Shown here: positions 54,000 to 63,947 of the stretch, one piece after another
How positions within the stretch are numbered: the first letter of the stretch is position 1
Layout: each line of letters opens with the position of its first letter
NCBI GenBank assembly: GCA_030068145.1
Contig: JAPJBO010000748.1
Coordinates: 48,562 to 112,561, forward strand
Direction: 5' to 3'
Source of the DNA: Diplonema papillatum
Lineage: Eukaryota; Euglenozoa; Diplonemea; Diplonemida; Diplonemidae
Length of the DNA: 64,000 bases
Notes under the pieces: model-generated
Databases searched by the model: none
What the model was told of the DNA's origin: nothing
What the model saw: only the letters and a program-made list of their open reading frames with translations
Made by a program: the position numbers and the translations under genes

Positions 54000-54680
54000 G
54001 GGTGGAAGGGAAGCGGAAGCTGCGGCCACGGCGTGGGAGGACGAGGCGCCCGATTTCCTGAAGAAGGGGCTGGCTGCCGCCGAGAAGATGTGTCGCAAGA
54101 AGGAAAAGGCGAAGCAAGGCGGGAACGCTTTTCAGAATGCAAAGTCCAGTCGCGGTGGCGAAGGAAGGAGGTGAAGGCTTCCTACTGTGGTGAGGAGGAC
54201 ACTGGGACGGGAAACTGGAGGCGGGGCTGGCGGGGCGTTCCGTTCTTCCGTTTCACGCCTCGGGAGACCGCGGAAAGAGGAGCCTCTGCTTCAGCGGCAG
54301 GAGCTCTCCTTGGATGGGGGACGCGAGGGAGCTGATGCAGGCGGCCCTCGCTCCTTCGACATGGCGGGGTATGGAATCTGTTCACCGCAGGTTCCTGCAG
54401 TTTCGGCGCATGCTCGACATTCTGTCGCCGACGGAGACGCCGACTGCGTTGCTGCTGTTCATCGCGAGGCTGTTGCGTCGGGGGGACATTTCGATCCCGT
54501 CTGCCCTGACCTACGTCAACTCGTTGGTGTCAGCGGAACGCCGCGTTTCAGGGATCGATTGTCATAGAGGACCTCCGGCGGGCTTTGCGGCGTTTAGGTG
54601 CGAACAAACCGGCGAAACAGGCGGTTCCGGCGACGAGCGCCGAGGTTCACGCTGTTGTGGGTCGGTCGATGGATCGAGTA
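54000..54680 (+). pseudogene. Tyrosine-recombinase retroelement remnant, 5' part
   Basis: An open stretch up to about 54176 encodes a Lys/Ala-rich helical end (PDFLKKGLAAAEKMCRKKEK), possibly the end of a gag-like ORF. From about 54314, STWRGMESVHRRFLQFRRML, then LLLFIARLLRRGDISIPSAL, is the SAM-like core-binding domain of a tyrosine recombinase. After ERRVSG near 54545 the frame shifts by one base and continues VIEDLRRALRRLGANKPAKQ in another frame, so the gene is damaged. It breaks off at 54680, where foreign sequence begins, and resumes at about 57860. Confidence 0.68.
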
Positions 54681-54683
54681 AAG

Positions 54684-55186
54684 CCCCCCCCCCCCTCGTA
54701 CTATTTAGGCAGTCGTACTATTTAGGTAAATAGTACGAGTGTTGTTTTTTAAAAGTTTTAAGTGGTGCCCCCAGCTGCAACGACTTTTAAGTTTTAATTC
54801 CGGCTAAGAGCTCACGCTCGTCCCTTCCCCGGTTTCTCTTTGATGCAGGTGAAGGACAGGTATCAGCATGCAGATCCAGCACAGAGAGCGCGTCCAGGTC
54901 ATGTCACTTAGAAGAATTAGAAAAACGGAAGATTTCGGCAGAAACCCAATAAGCTAACCTTTAGTGACGTTTCAGTGTCACTAAAGAGTAGAGCATTCAG
55001 CATCACTTAGAGTGAGACCTCACTCTAAATGACGCTGAGCCCCGATTCTCTCGTTCTAAATGGTGGTTAAATAGTGGTTAAATAGTGGCTAAATAGTACG
55101 AGTCACCCTGAAAGTTTGGGGGGTGTACTTTTAGCTTTTTCAGGAAATATCTGATGATTTTCACCTAAATAGTACGAGGGGGGGGT
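54684..55186. mobile_element. Foldback element with TCGTACTATTTAGG ends
   Basis: About 500 bp bounded by CCCCCCTCGTACTATTTAGG and its inverted copy CCTAAATAGTACGAGGGGGG. Next to the left end is a palindrome (CGTACTATTTA-GG-TAAATAGTACG). The interior has several more short inverted repeats (for example TTTAGTGAC/GTCACTAAA near 54960-54990). Non-coding. Confidence 0.7.
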
Positions 55187-55832
55187 CGTTGTTGTTGGTG
55201 ATGGTTTTGTGGGATGAAGTAGGGGAAAGAAAATTTCTTTTTGCGGTGGTCTCCGCTGGCCTGGTAGTCCGTGCTACCTCCTTTCTTTTACACTCGTTCT
55301 CTTCTCTACTCACTACTGTACGTACTCTTTCGCTCTTTTTCTCTCTTTGGCTAGCCAAAACAAAAGACTTCTGCGACCGACACCACGAACACATTCGCAA
55401 TGAATGTGGCCCTGGGCCCCCCACGTGCATACATGTTGAGCAGGGGTTGCCATGTAGCCCGTATCGGTCTAAGTCAACACTGTTACTTTCATGGGATGTT
55501 CACCGGGGAAGGGTCCGACCTAACCGTTAGTCAACAGCAACGTCGAAAAGGGGGAGGGGGAAAGAAGATAGAAAATCGGTGGGGTTGACAAGCTCGTAAG
55601 TGGTTGTTTGTAGATCAGTACAACCTTAAACTACGCCTAGCACACGGCCAGGCGGTCTTTAACGAACCTCCAGTACATTAAACGCAAGTCGGCAGGTCGT
55701 CATCAGACGCGGCACGAAAAGCAAACGTCGCCGACGCAGCACTTCAGCAATGCGTCCTCTTATTTACAGTGGGCACCGTACCTGAACTCAGCCCCGCTAG
55801 GCCGAGATTCCGGCTGTTCCGCAGGGCATACA
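55187..55832 (-). other. Probable 3' non-coding part of the RT-USP element
   Basis: No open frame of note. By position it is the downstream region of the minus-strand RT-USP ORF; its exact end is unknown. Confidence 0.3.
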
Positions 55833-57850
55833 TCACTCCCCGAAGTTGACGTACGTGCAGAGACGTTCGTGCACATGCAGGCCTCTGAGGCCCCGGAACA
55901 ATCGACCGTCCTTGGTGCGGTCGGTGAAGCAGCGCTTGCAGCGCAGTTCCGGGGGGTCCTTGGGCTGTTCAGGTGGCTGGTCGTGTGCTGCCAAAGCGGC
56001 GTCGGAGGGCATGGGTTGGCAAGATTCCAGATTCGCGTCGGTACAGGGCGGACTAGAAGGTATCAGCGGGACCTGCGGTGGGACTGTTGTTGCCATCATA
56101 GTAGGTGATGGCAAGCGTTCGACCACCTCGTGGGACGCATTGGGGATTCGTACGTATGCGGCGAGGTATATGTCAGTCCAAGGAACGTTGTCGACGTGCA
56201 AGACTCGTTCGTCATCGAAAAGCGTCCATTGCATCCCTTGCAAGACGTATGTGACAAAATGGCCGCTTGTCGTATTTTGTCCCGTGTGTACAACCACCGC
56301 GGAAAGGCGTAGTGTGCCGTCCGGCAGTCGCAGGAGGAGCGGTAGGGAAGCGTCATTCCGTAGTCTCGCACCATCGCTTGCGTAAATGCCGAACTGCAAC
56401 AGCAGGCACTCGGACGCCACATGCACGTTCATGGTCTCCACAACGGATCCAGCAGCTCCGCAGTCACACCTCCTCTCCGGATTCATAATTCCACGAACAC
56501 AGAATGCGTCCTCCACCGGCCTTCCACGAGGGACTTGAAGACACCGTACCAGTTGATGACGGGTGGATGTGGCGCCACAGGCGATACATCGTGTTGTTGT
56601 CGTCATCGTGTTTTCCAGGCACGTCTGGAAAAGCCGCCAATCCGGACAAGCCTCCGTCGTCTCGTCCGGCCCTAGGGAGCTGTCTGTCCTATCCAGAATT
56701 GCAACCAAAGCCTCGTGCGCGTCGTGCTGTCGCGCATCGCAGAACATTGGGAGCATGGCGAGGATTGTTTCAGCCCCTATCCTTCGGCTGTCTTGGCTGA
56801 GCTGGCTCCTCCCCGAGCGCGAGCTTACCAGTAGGACGAAGTACGTCAAGAACTCCTTCAGGAACCCCCGGAAATTCAGAGGATTCTGCGCAAGACTGTA
56901 ATACATGTTCTCGATCGGTTCCACACGCAACAAGAGCTGCAGTACCGCATTGAGAAAACAAGTATTCCCAAGGTTCGGGAGGCCGGCAGGTTCAAACGGT
57001 GACGGGTCGAACATGCGGGAGGGCCGTTGGATACAAATGACAGCTTGGCGGCCGACAGCGGGTGATGATTCCAGCATGTCAGGCACTGCATGGGACACGT
57101 CGCAGCGCCGTTTCGGTCCAGGCTGAGCAGCCTCATCGTCTCTGCGCTTGCGCTTTCCTTTAGTCGTCCCATCCTGGGGCACAAGATCACGACGCTGCTT
57201 CGGAGCCGCAGTGGAAGGCCGATCGGGCGTATCTCGTTCCGTTCGTGTGCCAGGTCGAGGACGGTCCCTGTATCTCACGAAGGCCTTCTCAGCGAGCAGC
57301 CTCTCGACCGCTTGGTCGATGGACTCCAAGTCGGGCATCTGCAGAATGCGTTCCACTTCATGTACGAGCCACACGAAGTGCGCACGGATCTTCTCGCAGT
57401 GATCACCGAACTTCGCTTCTGGGTACGTGTCTAGTAACCATTTACGAAACCCACTTTTTAAGACACTCTTGCGGTACCCCCGTCTCATGAGCTTCAGCAC
57501 CGTGTTGTTCATCTCGGTCTTAAAGTCATGGAGGTTGTTCGCAATCCTGCCGTTACGCACAAGCGCTCCGATGAGGATACTCGACCCAAAGTTCGATGGA
57601 GCCGTGGAGAGCACGGATGTGTACGCCAAGGGCTGGTATCGGTATGCCTTCGCTTTGTCGAGGACTGACAGGCGCATGTATCTCCTCCCGGACATCTCGG
57701 AGACTTCATGTCGAATCCGAATACCAAGGAAAGTGGCGTCCCCAACCTTGGCGTTTGTCTGTTTGTACCTCATGTTGTACACAGATTCCGGTGGGGGTTT
57801 TGTGCCGAAACACAACAGATCGTCAATGAATGGGTTTACGAGGGGGGGGG
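55833..57850 (-). CDS. 5'-truncated reverse transcriptase fused to a ubiquitin-specific protease
   Basis: The frame opens at the edge of the interrupted recombinase with VNPFIDDLLCFGTK, where FIDD fits the catalytic (Y/F)xDD motif of a reverse transcriptase. RT-thumb-like sequence follows (KVGDATFLGIRIRHE; LKLMRRGYRKSVLKSGFRKWL), all motifs before FIDD being lost. After a charged linker comes a peptidase C19 (USP) domain: GLPNLGNTCFLNAVLQLL (Cys box), a CxxC zinc pair (CIACGATST) with a second (CDCGAAG), then TSGHFVTYVLQGMQWTLFDD (His box with the following Asp). The C-terminus has a possible zinc finger (CKRCFTDRTKDGRLFRGLRG then HVHERLC). The USP half looks intact and catalytically complete. 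The RT class is uncertain. Confidence 0.8.
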
Positions 57851-57854
57851 GGGC

Positions 57855-58400
57855 TTTATCTACTTTGTATTATCGCGACTCGTGAGCGAATACTTCCCTC
57901 TGAGACTCAATCGGTTCTTGGCATCTGCTTGTGTACCAAGTGCCGCCGCATCGAGGCCCCGGCTACTGTGAAGCTGCTTTGCTTACACGCCCCTCTCTTT
58001 CCGGACTTGGCCGACCGTCCTGGTGGCATGGAGGTCGGGAGCGAGAGTAGGCGATGCAGTTCGTCTGCGCCCTCAGGACGTGACGTTCACTCCGGGGGGT
58101 GCGAAGATCTCGTGGTGGATCACGAAGTCGGATCCATTTCACATGGGAGCCCTATCGGCGATAGCCCTGTCGGCGCGGGAGACGGCGGAGCTGAGGGCGA
58201 CGGGGTGTGCAAGAGAGAGGCTCTTTCCGACGACCTTCGGAAGCTGCGTCGGGAGAATCCGGAGCTGTCGTGCCATTCCCTGCGAAGGGGCGCATTAACG
58301 GAGCTACTGCGGGGAGGAGTGGGCCTCAACGAGATTCGGTAGTTTTCGGGCCACTCATCGGAGTCGGCCCTGCTCCGGTATCTTCCGATGGCGAGTTGAG
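57855..58400 (+). pseudogene. Tyrosine-recombinase retroelement remnant, catalytic part
   Basis: Continues the recombinase begun at 54314. WRSGARVGDAVRLRPQDVTF carries the first catalytic Arg. The frame then shifts near 58230 to give LSCHSLRRGALTELLRGGVG with the HxxR pair. An in-frame TAG follows NEIR; beyond it the same frame reads FSGHSSESALLRYLPMAS, with the second His/Trp-position histidine and the nucleophilic Tyr. At least two frameshifts, one nonsense codon and a 3.2-kb insertion make it a pseudogene. The S/R-rich composition resembles DIRS-, Ngaro- or Crypton-type recombinases; the class cannot be set without a reverse transcriptase in cis. Confidence 0.7.
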
Positions 58401-58539
58401 CCATGTGCGAGAACACCTCCAGATCTCGCAGAGGGTGTGCTGAGGCGGCCGGCTTTTTCCGCAGGGCTGGCTACGGCGGGCGAGGCGCGCTGTTCCTCTA
58501 TTCGCCTCCTGGACGGAATACGTGGGAGACGACGTGCCG

Positions 58540-58870
58540 CGAGTAGCCACGAGTAGCCACCGGCAGCCACCGGTAACCACGAGTAGCCACCAAGCCACCA
58601 GCAGCCACCGGTAGCCACTAGCAGTCACCGGCAGCCACCGGTAGCCACGAGTAGCCACCAGCAGCCACCGGCAGCCACCGGTAGCCACTAGCAGCCACAA
58701 GTAGCCACGAGTAGCCACGAGTAAACACGAGTAGCCACGAGTAGCTACCAGTAGCCACGAGTAGCCACCCGTGGCCACCAGTAGCCACTAGTAGCTACCA
58801 GTAGCTACGCGTAGCCACCAGCAGCCACCGGTAGCCACTGGCTGCCACGAGCAGCCACCAGTAGTCACGA
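58540..58870. repeat. Minisatellite, ~10-11-bp unit
   Basis: About 30 units of AGTAGCCACC/GGTAGCCACG variants. The minus-strand open frame through it (WLLVATRGY repeats) is a product of the repeat. Confidence 0.92.
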
Positions 58871-59254
58871 GAAGGTTACAGGAAAACAATGGATACTGGA
58901 AAACACTTGCAACATCTCGTACTTGAAGGTGCCAGGTCCCACCACCAGACGGTACTGGTGACAGTGTGTTTGGAGGGGGGGTGGGGGGGTGGGCGTGGTT
59001 CAGCATTATTTTTCTGGGGCAGCAAAAACTGCATACAACCGCACTTTTGACCCATACTTGGCCACTTTGGGCCATAAATTTGGTTTTTATTTCCCTTCTC
59101 TGGGCCCGCTAGCAGCGACGGACCTCGCTTCGCGGTGCAGTTTGGACTCAAGAGACAGGGGGCACATTTCTCACCACGAACACAAAAAATCCTCCCAAGG
59201 TCATTCAGGGCACTTTTTAAGGCTTTTCAGAAAACAAAAAAGGAGTGGGGGAAA

Positions 59255-59415
59255 GTGGAAGTGGAGTGGGGGAAAGTCGGAAACCCCACTTTCCCCCACT
59301 GTTTTTTCGAAAATTTTATCTCAAAAAAATTGCCATAAACACACCCCAAAAGGGTGGGGACACAGTTTTAGGCCACTTTTTTTGAGATTAATTTTTCGGA
59401 AAAAACAGTGGGGTA
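59255..59415. repeat. Nested inverted repeats with CCCCACT ends
   Basis: GAGTGGGGGAAAGT pairs with ACTTTCCCCCACT (59257-59300), and CCCCACTGTTTTTTCGAAAA near 59293 pairs with TTTTTCGGAAAAAACAGTGGGG near 59413. Likely a small foldback element. Confidence 0.55.
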
Positions 59416-59569
59416 ATGTGGGATTTTACGCTCACTGGGTGTGAACTGATTTTAGTGTTGTAAATAATCGTACCTCACTGGTCTGTGTGGGTGAAATTGT
59501 GTGAAAACTTCACTGGGTTGTGAGTTTTTCTTGTTACGGTGTCTCGGGGACCTTGTTTGACGGTCCCTC

Positions 59570-59695
59570 AGGTGGTGGGAAAGCCACTCGGCAGGAAAAA
59601 AGGCTGTCCCTCGGGTAGTCCTCCGCGGCGCTCCACGCCGCTCCAGACTCCCTCGGGACAGCCTTTTTTCCAGCCTCGAAGCCTTTCCCACCCCC
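59570..59695. repeat. ~125-bp imperfect hairpin
   Basis: GGTGGGAAAGCCACTCG with AAAAAAGGCTGTCCC on the left pairs with GGGACAGCCTTTTTTCC and CGAAGCCTTTCCCACC on the right. Confidence 0.65.
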
Positions 59696-59728
59696 TCGGA
59701 CCTCAACAAGGCCCCCTTGACACCATAA

Positions 59729-59939
59729 CATGCAGGGTCAAAACCTTGTGTCTTTTTGAAAATGGCAAAAAAAAAATTCGGAAAAAAAATGGGTTTTTCG
59801 AATTTTAAAATTTTGGAACAAACTCTGCGGTAATTTTTGATGAGGTTGCGCAATTTTTTTTTTTTTCCAAATTTTTTTTTTGGGGTCCATCGGCTCCACG
59901 GGAGCGTTTCAAAAAGACACAAGGTTTTGACCCTGCATG
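59729..59939. mobile_element. CATGCAGGGTC foldback element, copy 1
   Basis: About 210 bp, almost entirely an imperfect palindrome. Ends CATGCAGGGTCAAAACC and GGTTTTGACCCTGCATG. Flanks share ATAA on both sides, read as a target duplication. Confidence 0.8.
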
Positions 59940-59953
59940 ATAACTGGGTGTTG

Positions 59954-59999
59954 GATACATGATGCTCGTTCTCGGGTCCGAGAACGAGCATCACGTATC
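59954..59999. repeat. Near-perfect palindrome
   Basis: The stem TGATGCTCGTTCTCGG pairs with CCGAGAACGAGCATCA around a 2-base loop. A further GATAC/GTATC outside extends the arms to about 22 bp with one mismatch. Confidence 0.85.
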
Positions 60000-60337
60000 G
60001 CGAGTTGAATCGCATGGTTCTGAAGAAGGATTTCCCGATCAATGGATCTTCAACAACAGTGACTGATCTTGAGAACTTGCCCTCCCGGACCGGCCCACGT
60101 CCCCCCAGGATTCCTTCGCAATGAAGCGACAACCTCAACGGTCCCAGAACCGTGAGTCGATCCAAAAGAGTTTCCTGAGATAGCAAAAACTGAGTGCAGC
60201 GAGCTTTTTGTGAGAAGGTTTTATTATCCAAACAACCAGGCGTGCTCTCTCATTTTATTTCTCACACAAAGGTCGCACGGCGAAAACTGCCTGTGTTCAG
60301 CACAGGTAGTGCAAAAGAATGCTCCTGCCCGCAGTGC

Positions 60338-60535
60338 AGGTAACCCGAACAACCTCAGCCCGCAGAGCTGGGAAGACAGCCCGCAGTGCTGTGAACCTCG
60401 GCCCGCTGAGCTGAGAAGACAGCCCGCAGTGCTGTGCACCTCGGCCCGCTGAGCTGAGAAGGCAGCCCGCAGTGCTGCAAACGGAGCCTCAGCCCGCAGA
60501 GCTGAGTTTGGCAGCCCGCAGTGCTACAACAACGC
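60338..60535. repeat. Tandem repeat, ~45-bp unit
   Basis: Four to five units of a CTCAGCCCGC(A/T)GAGCTG then AGACAGCCCGCAGTGCTG pattern. Confidence 0.8.
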
Positions 60536-60556
60536 AAGCAGCCGCCCCTTGACACT

Positions 60557-60772
60557 GTAACATGCAGGGTCAAAACCTTGTGTCTTTTTAAAACGCTCCC
60601 GCGGGGCTGATGGAGCTCTAAAAAAATTTTTGGGAAAAAAAAATTTTGCTCAACTTCCTCAAAAGTTACTGAAGAGTTTGTTCCAAACTTTTAAAATTCA
60701 AAAAAACCCAATTTTTTTCCGGAATTTTTTTTTTTGCCATTTTCAAAAAGACACAAGGTTTTGACCCTGCAT
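60557..60772. mobile_element. CATGCAGGGTC foldback element, copy 2
   Basis: Same family as 59729. Flanks are GTAA (left) and GCAA (right), compatible with a diverged 4-bp duplication. Confidence 0.78.
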
Positions 60773-60775
60773 GGC

Positions 60776-60836
60776 AATTACCTATACTTAACGCTGAACC
60801 GAGATTTTTGCGGTTCAGCGTTAAGTATAGGTAATT
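60776..60836. repeat. Perfect 26-bp hairpin
   Basis: AATTACCTATACTTAACGCT (plus GAACCG) is perfectly complementary to the right arm across a 9-base loop. It lies 4 bp from the end of foldback copy 2. Confidence 0.9.
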
Positions 60837-61294
60837 ACCTATCACCCATTCCACGAAAAAGCGTCACAGATTTTCCGTCTGAAAAGCAGCCTGTTTTGGG
60901 TCAAAATTTTGGAATTTTTGGGAAATTTTTTTTGGGATGGAAAGGGCGGCGGTCCCGATAACGTCGCATGAGACCTTATCGTCCCCCCCCAATTATTTTT
61001 CCGGAACTTTCTCCGAAAAAGGTACCGACTCTGAAAACGACAACTCTAAAAAAAGACCAGGTGCTTGTGATGATGTATACTGCACAAAGCCGCTATCGAC
61101 CTTAGAACTCTTTGCACGTGTCGTGTCATGCGGTCGTCTTGCTTTGTGTCCGGTGTGCGCTTCACGGCCGTAATAGTAGCAGTTTGCACTTGAGCACTTG
61201 CAGCAATACTCTAGTCGTAGTCTGAAATGAAGTGATCCGAGGCAGACGACTTTAAAGTGTTGCAAACAGATCACAAACACGCTGAGCTCAAGTA

Positions 61295-61506
61295 TCATGC
61301 AGGGTCAAAACCTTGTGTCTTTTTAAAACGCTCCCGCGGGGCCGATGGAGCCCTAAAAAATTTTTCGGAAAAAAAAAATTTGCTCAACTTCCTCAAAAAT
61401 TACTGCAGAGTTTGTTCCAAACTTTTAAAATTCAAAAAACTCATTTTTTTTCCGGAAATTTTTTTTTGGCCATTTCCAAAAAGACACAAGGTTCTGACCC
61501 TGCATG
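61295..61506. mobile_element. CATGCAGGGTC foldback element, copy 3
   Basis: Same ends. Flanked by GTAT on both sides. Confidence 0.82.
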
Positions 61507-61867
61507 GTATACACTGCAATCAAGTGCTCCTAAACTGCTCGTGTTGCGAACGAATGCGGGATAGTGCACGAAAAGATGCTACAGCATACCACTGTTTAGC
61601 CAACAAGAACTAAGGCCGGCACGTTTCCGAGGCCGTTTCAATGTCCTGTATGGTTTTTGCATATTGTATCAGCGAAAAGTGCACTTCAAAAAGTACCTGT
61701 ACCTTCCACAGATCGGCAATGACTCCCATACCGCTTCTGGGGGTGGCTTCTCTGCTTCCAACTTTCCTGTGTGGTGATGTAGGGGACCGCTTGTAGCCCA
61801 CGAATCAGGGTTGTGCTGCCCCGACACTCAAACGACCTTCAAGGGCTTCAAGGCCAGACGACTGTTT

Positions 61868-62100
61868 AGTGTTGCAAACGAATCGCAAACACGCTGAAGT
61901 TGGGACTCCCACACACTGAAATCAAGTGCTCCTAGGCAGACGAACTGTTAGTGTTGTGAACGAATCGCAAACACGCTGAGATTGGGACCCCACACACTGA
62001 AATCGACTGAGAACAACCTGAGCGATCTCTCTTAATAAAATATTTAAGCGCCGAAGGCGCAACCACCCAATCCAACTTTGTACACACGAAACAGAGATCT
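61868..62100. repeat. Direct repeat block, part 1
   Basis: GTGTTGCAAACGAATCGCAAA, the ACACGCTGA block and a GCGCCGAAGGCGCAACCACC hairpin recur at 62428-62650 in the same order. Confidence 0.7.
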
Positions 62101-62211
62101 TATGAATCAACGAAAAGCGAGCAAAAAGTAGCTTGTAAAACCGGAACAAGTCGGAAACCCCATCGGGGGAAAGCACGAGATGCAGGTGCTCCAAGGCCAG
62201 ACGACTGTATC

Positions 62212-62423
62212 ATGCAGGGTCAAAACCTTGTGTCTTTTTGAAAATGGCCAAAAAAAAAATTTCGGAAAAAAAATGGGTTTTTTGAATTTTAAAAGTTTGG
62301 AACAAACTCTGCAGCAATTTTTGAGGAAGTTGAGCAAATTTTTTTTTTCCCAAATTTTTTTTTAGGGCTCCATCGGCCCCGCGGGAGCGTTTTAAAAAGA
62401 CACAAGGTTTTGACCCTGCATGG
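62212..62423. mobile_element. CATGCAGGGTC foldback element, copy 4
   Basis: Same ends, opposite internal orientation to copy 3. Flanked by GTAT on both sides. Confidence 0.82.
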
Positions 62424-62427
62424 TATA

Positions 62428-62650
62428 GTGTTGCAAACGAATCACAAGCACGCTGAAGTTGGGACTCCCACACACTGAAATCAAGTGCTCCTAGGCAGAC
62501 GAACTGTTAGTGTTGCAAACGAATCGCAAACACACTGAGATTGGGACCCCACACACTGAAAGCGACTGGGAACAACCTGAGCGATCTCTCTTAATAAAAG
62601 ATTGAAGCGCCGAAGGCGCAACCACCCAATCCGACTTTGTACACGACAAC
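62428..62650. repeat. Direct repeat block, part 2
   Basis: Second copy of the block at 61868-62100. Foldback copy 4 lies between the two. Confidence 0.7.
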
Positions 62651-62754
62651 AGGGAATCAGCGGGAAAGTGCACGAAAAGATGCTACAGCATACCACTGAT
62701 CAGCCAACAAGAACTAAGGCCGGCACGGGGCATGTGTAAAATAGCCGTAGCGCT

Positions 62755-62984
62755 ACCTCTATTTTACATTGAACCGCAAAAAAACGCGGTTCAATGTAAA
62801 ATAGAGGTCCTGACCTCTATTTTACATTGAACCGCAAAAAAACACGGTTCAATGTAAAATAGAGGTCCTGGGACCTCTATTTTACATTGAACCACAAAAA
62901 AACGCGGTTCAATGTAAAATAGAGGTCAGAAACTCTATTTTACATTGAACCACAAAAAAAACAGTTCAATGTAAAATAGAGGTC
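62755..62984. repeat. Array of four ~55-bp palindromes
   Basis: Each unit is ACCTCTATTTTACATTGAAC plus CRC, an A-rich 7-8-base loop, and the exact complement. Units at 62755-62809, 62813-62867, 62872-62926 and 62932-62984 are separated by 3-6 bases. Arms are about 23 bp and nearly perfect; loops differ slightly. Confidence 0.9.
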
Positions 62985-63057
62985 ACAAAAAGTCATCATC
63001 ATTGGGTTCTCTGAAAGACATTTCCTCACCACCAGAGCCTCAGCAGAGGGTGGTAGC

Positions 63058-63268
63058 ATGCAGGGTCAAAACCTTGTGTCTTTTTAAAACGCTCCCGCGG
63101 GGCCGATGGAGCCCTAAAATTTTTTTTGGAAAAAAAAAAATTTGCTCAACTTCCTCAAAAATTACTGCAGAGTTTGTTCCAAACTTTTAAAATTCAAAAA
63201 ACCCAATTTTTTCTGGATTTTTTTTTTTTTGCCATTTTCAAAAAGACACAAGGTTTTGACCCTGCATG
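63058..63268. mobile_element. CATGCAGGGTC foldback element, copy 5
   Basis: Same ends as the other four copies. Flanks GTAG and GTGG, a possible imperfect duplication. Confidence 0.78.
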
Positions 63269-63269
63269 G

Positions 63270-63700
63270 TGGTCTATGTGGCGCGTTTTTTATTTTTAGG
63301 TGGAGTGTCGAGGTCTTATGGCTGTGCCTGCCCCCCTAATCTCCACCCCCTCTCTGTTTTTTTTTTTTTTGAGTTTTTTTTTATGGGAGAGGGCCCCTTA
63401 TGCTTTTTTTTTTTGTATTTTTTGTATTTTAGGTTTTTTTTTCTCATGTTTTTTAGGTTTTTTGCATTTTTGTGTTTGTTTTTTTCGCTGATCGGTGCTA
63501 AGGAACACCCATTCAGAATGTTCTGAATGTCAAAATGGAGAGCAGAGGAATGTAAAAGAAAAGTAAAGTCACCAGTGCCTGTTCAGTTGCAGCCTCCTGC
63601 GACCAGACCTTTCCACGTGTTGAAAGATGGGAACACTTTGTTGTTCGTTGTCCTGTGAGAGCTGTGAAGCTGGCAGCACAAATGGATTCTCCTCCTCGGC
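63270..63700. other. T-rich spacer without genes
   Basis: Several T-tracts (63358-63371, 63404-63420 and others). No coding or repeat family recognised. Confidence 0.5.
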
Positions 63701-63704
63701 ACCG

Positions 63705-63945
63705 TTCCCGATGGCGTCATACTCTGACGCCATCGGTACCTTTTTTGATTCATTTCACCTGTATGACGCCATCGGTACCTTTTTTGATTCATTCATTCTC
63801 CGTACGCCATCAGTACCTTTTTTGATTCACATATTCTCGTACGCCATCGGTACCTTTTTTGGACCTTTTGAATCATGACGCCATCAGTACCTTTTTTGAT
63901 TCATTTCACCTGTATGACGCCATCAGTACCTTTTTTCGACATAGG
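63705..63945. repeat. Tandem repeat with GGTACCTTTTTTGATTCA core
   Basis: About six units of GACGCCATCGGTACC then TTTTTTGATTCATTTCACC, of varied length (about 30-50 bp). Confidence 0.88.
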
Positions 63946-63947
63946 GG

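Noticed and set aside
58326-58778. 150-codon ORF rich in WLLVATRGY repeats
   Set aside because: A product of translating the minisatellite; no start context and no independent conservation.
62755-62984. CRISPR-like array
   Set aside because: Units are palindromes with 3-6-bp gaps, not direct repeats with unique spacers, and the genome is eukaryotic.
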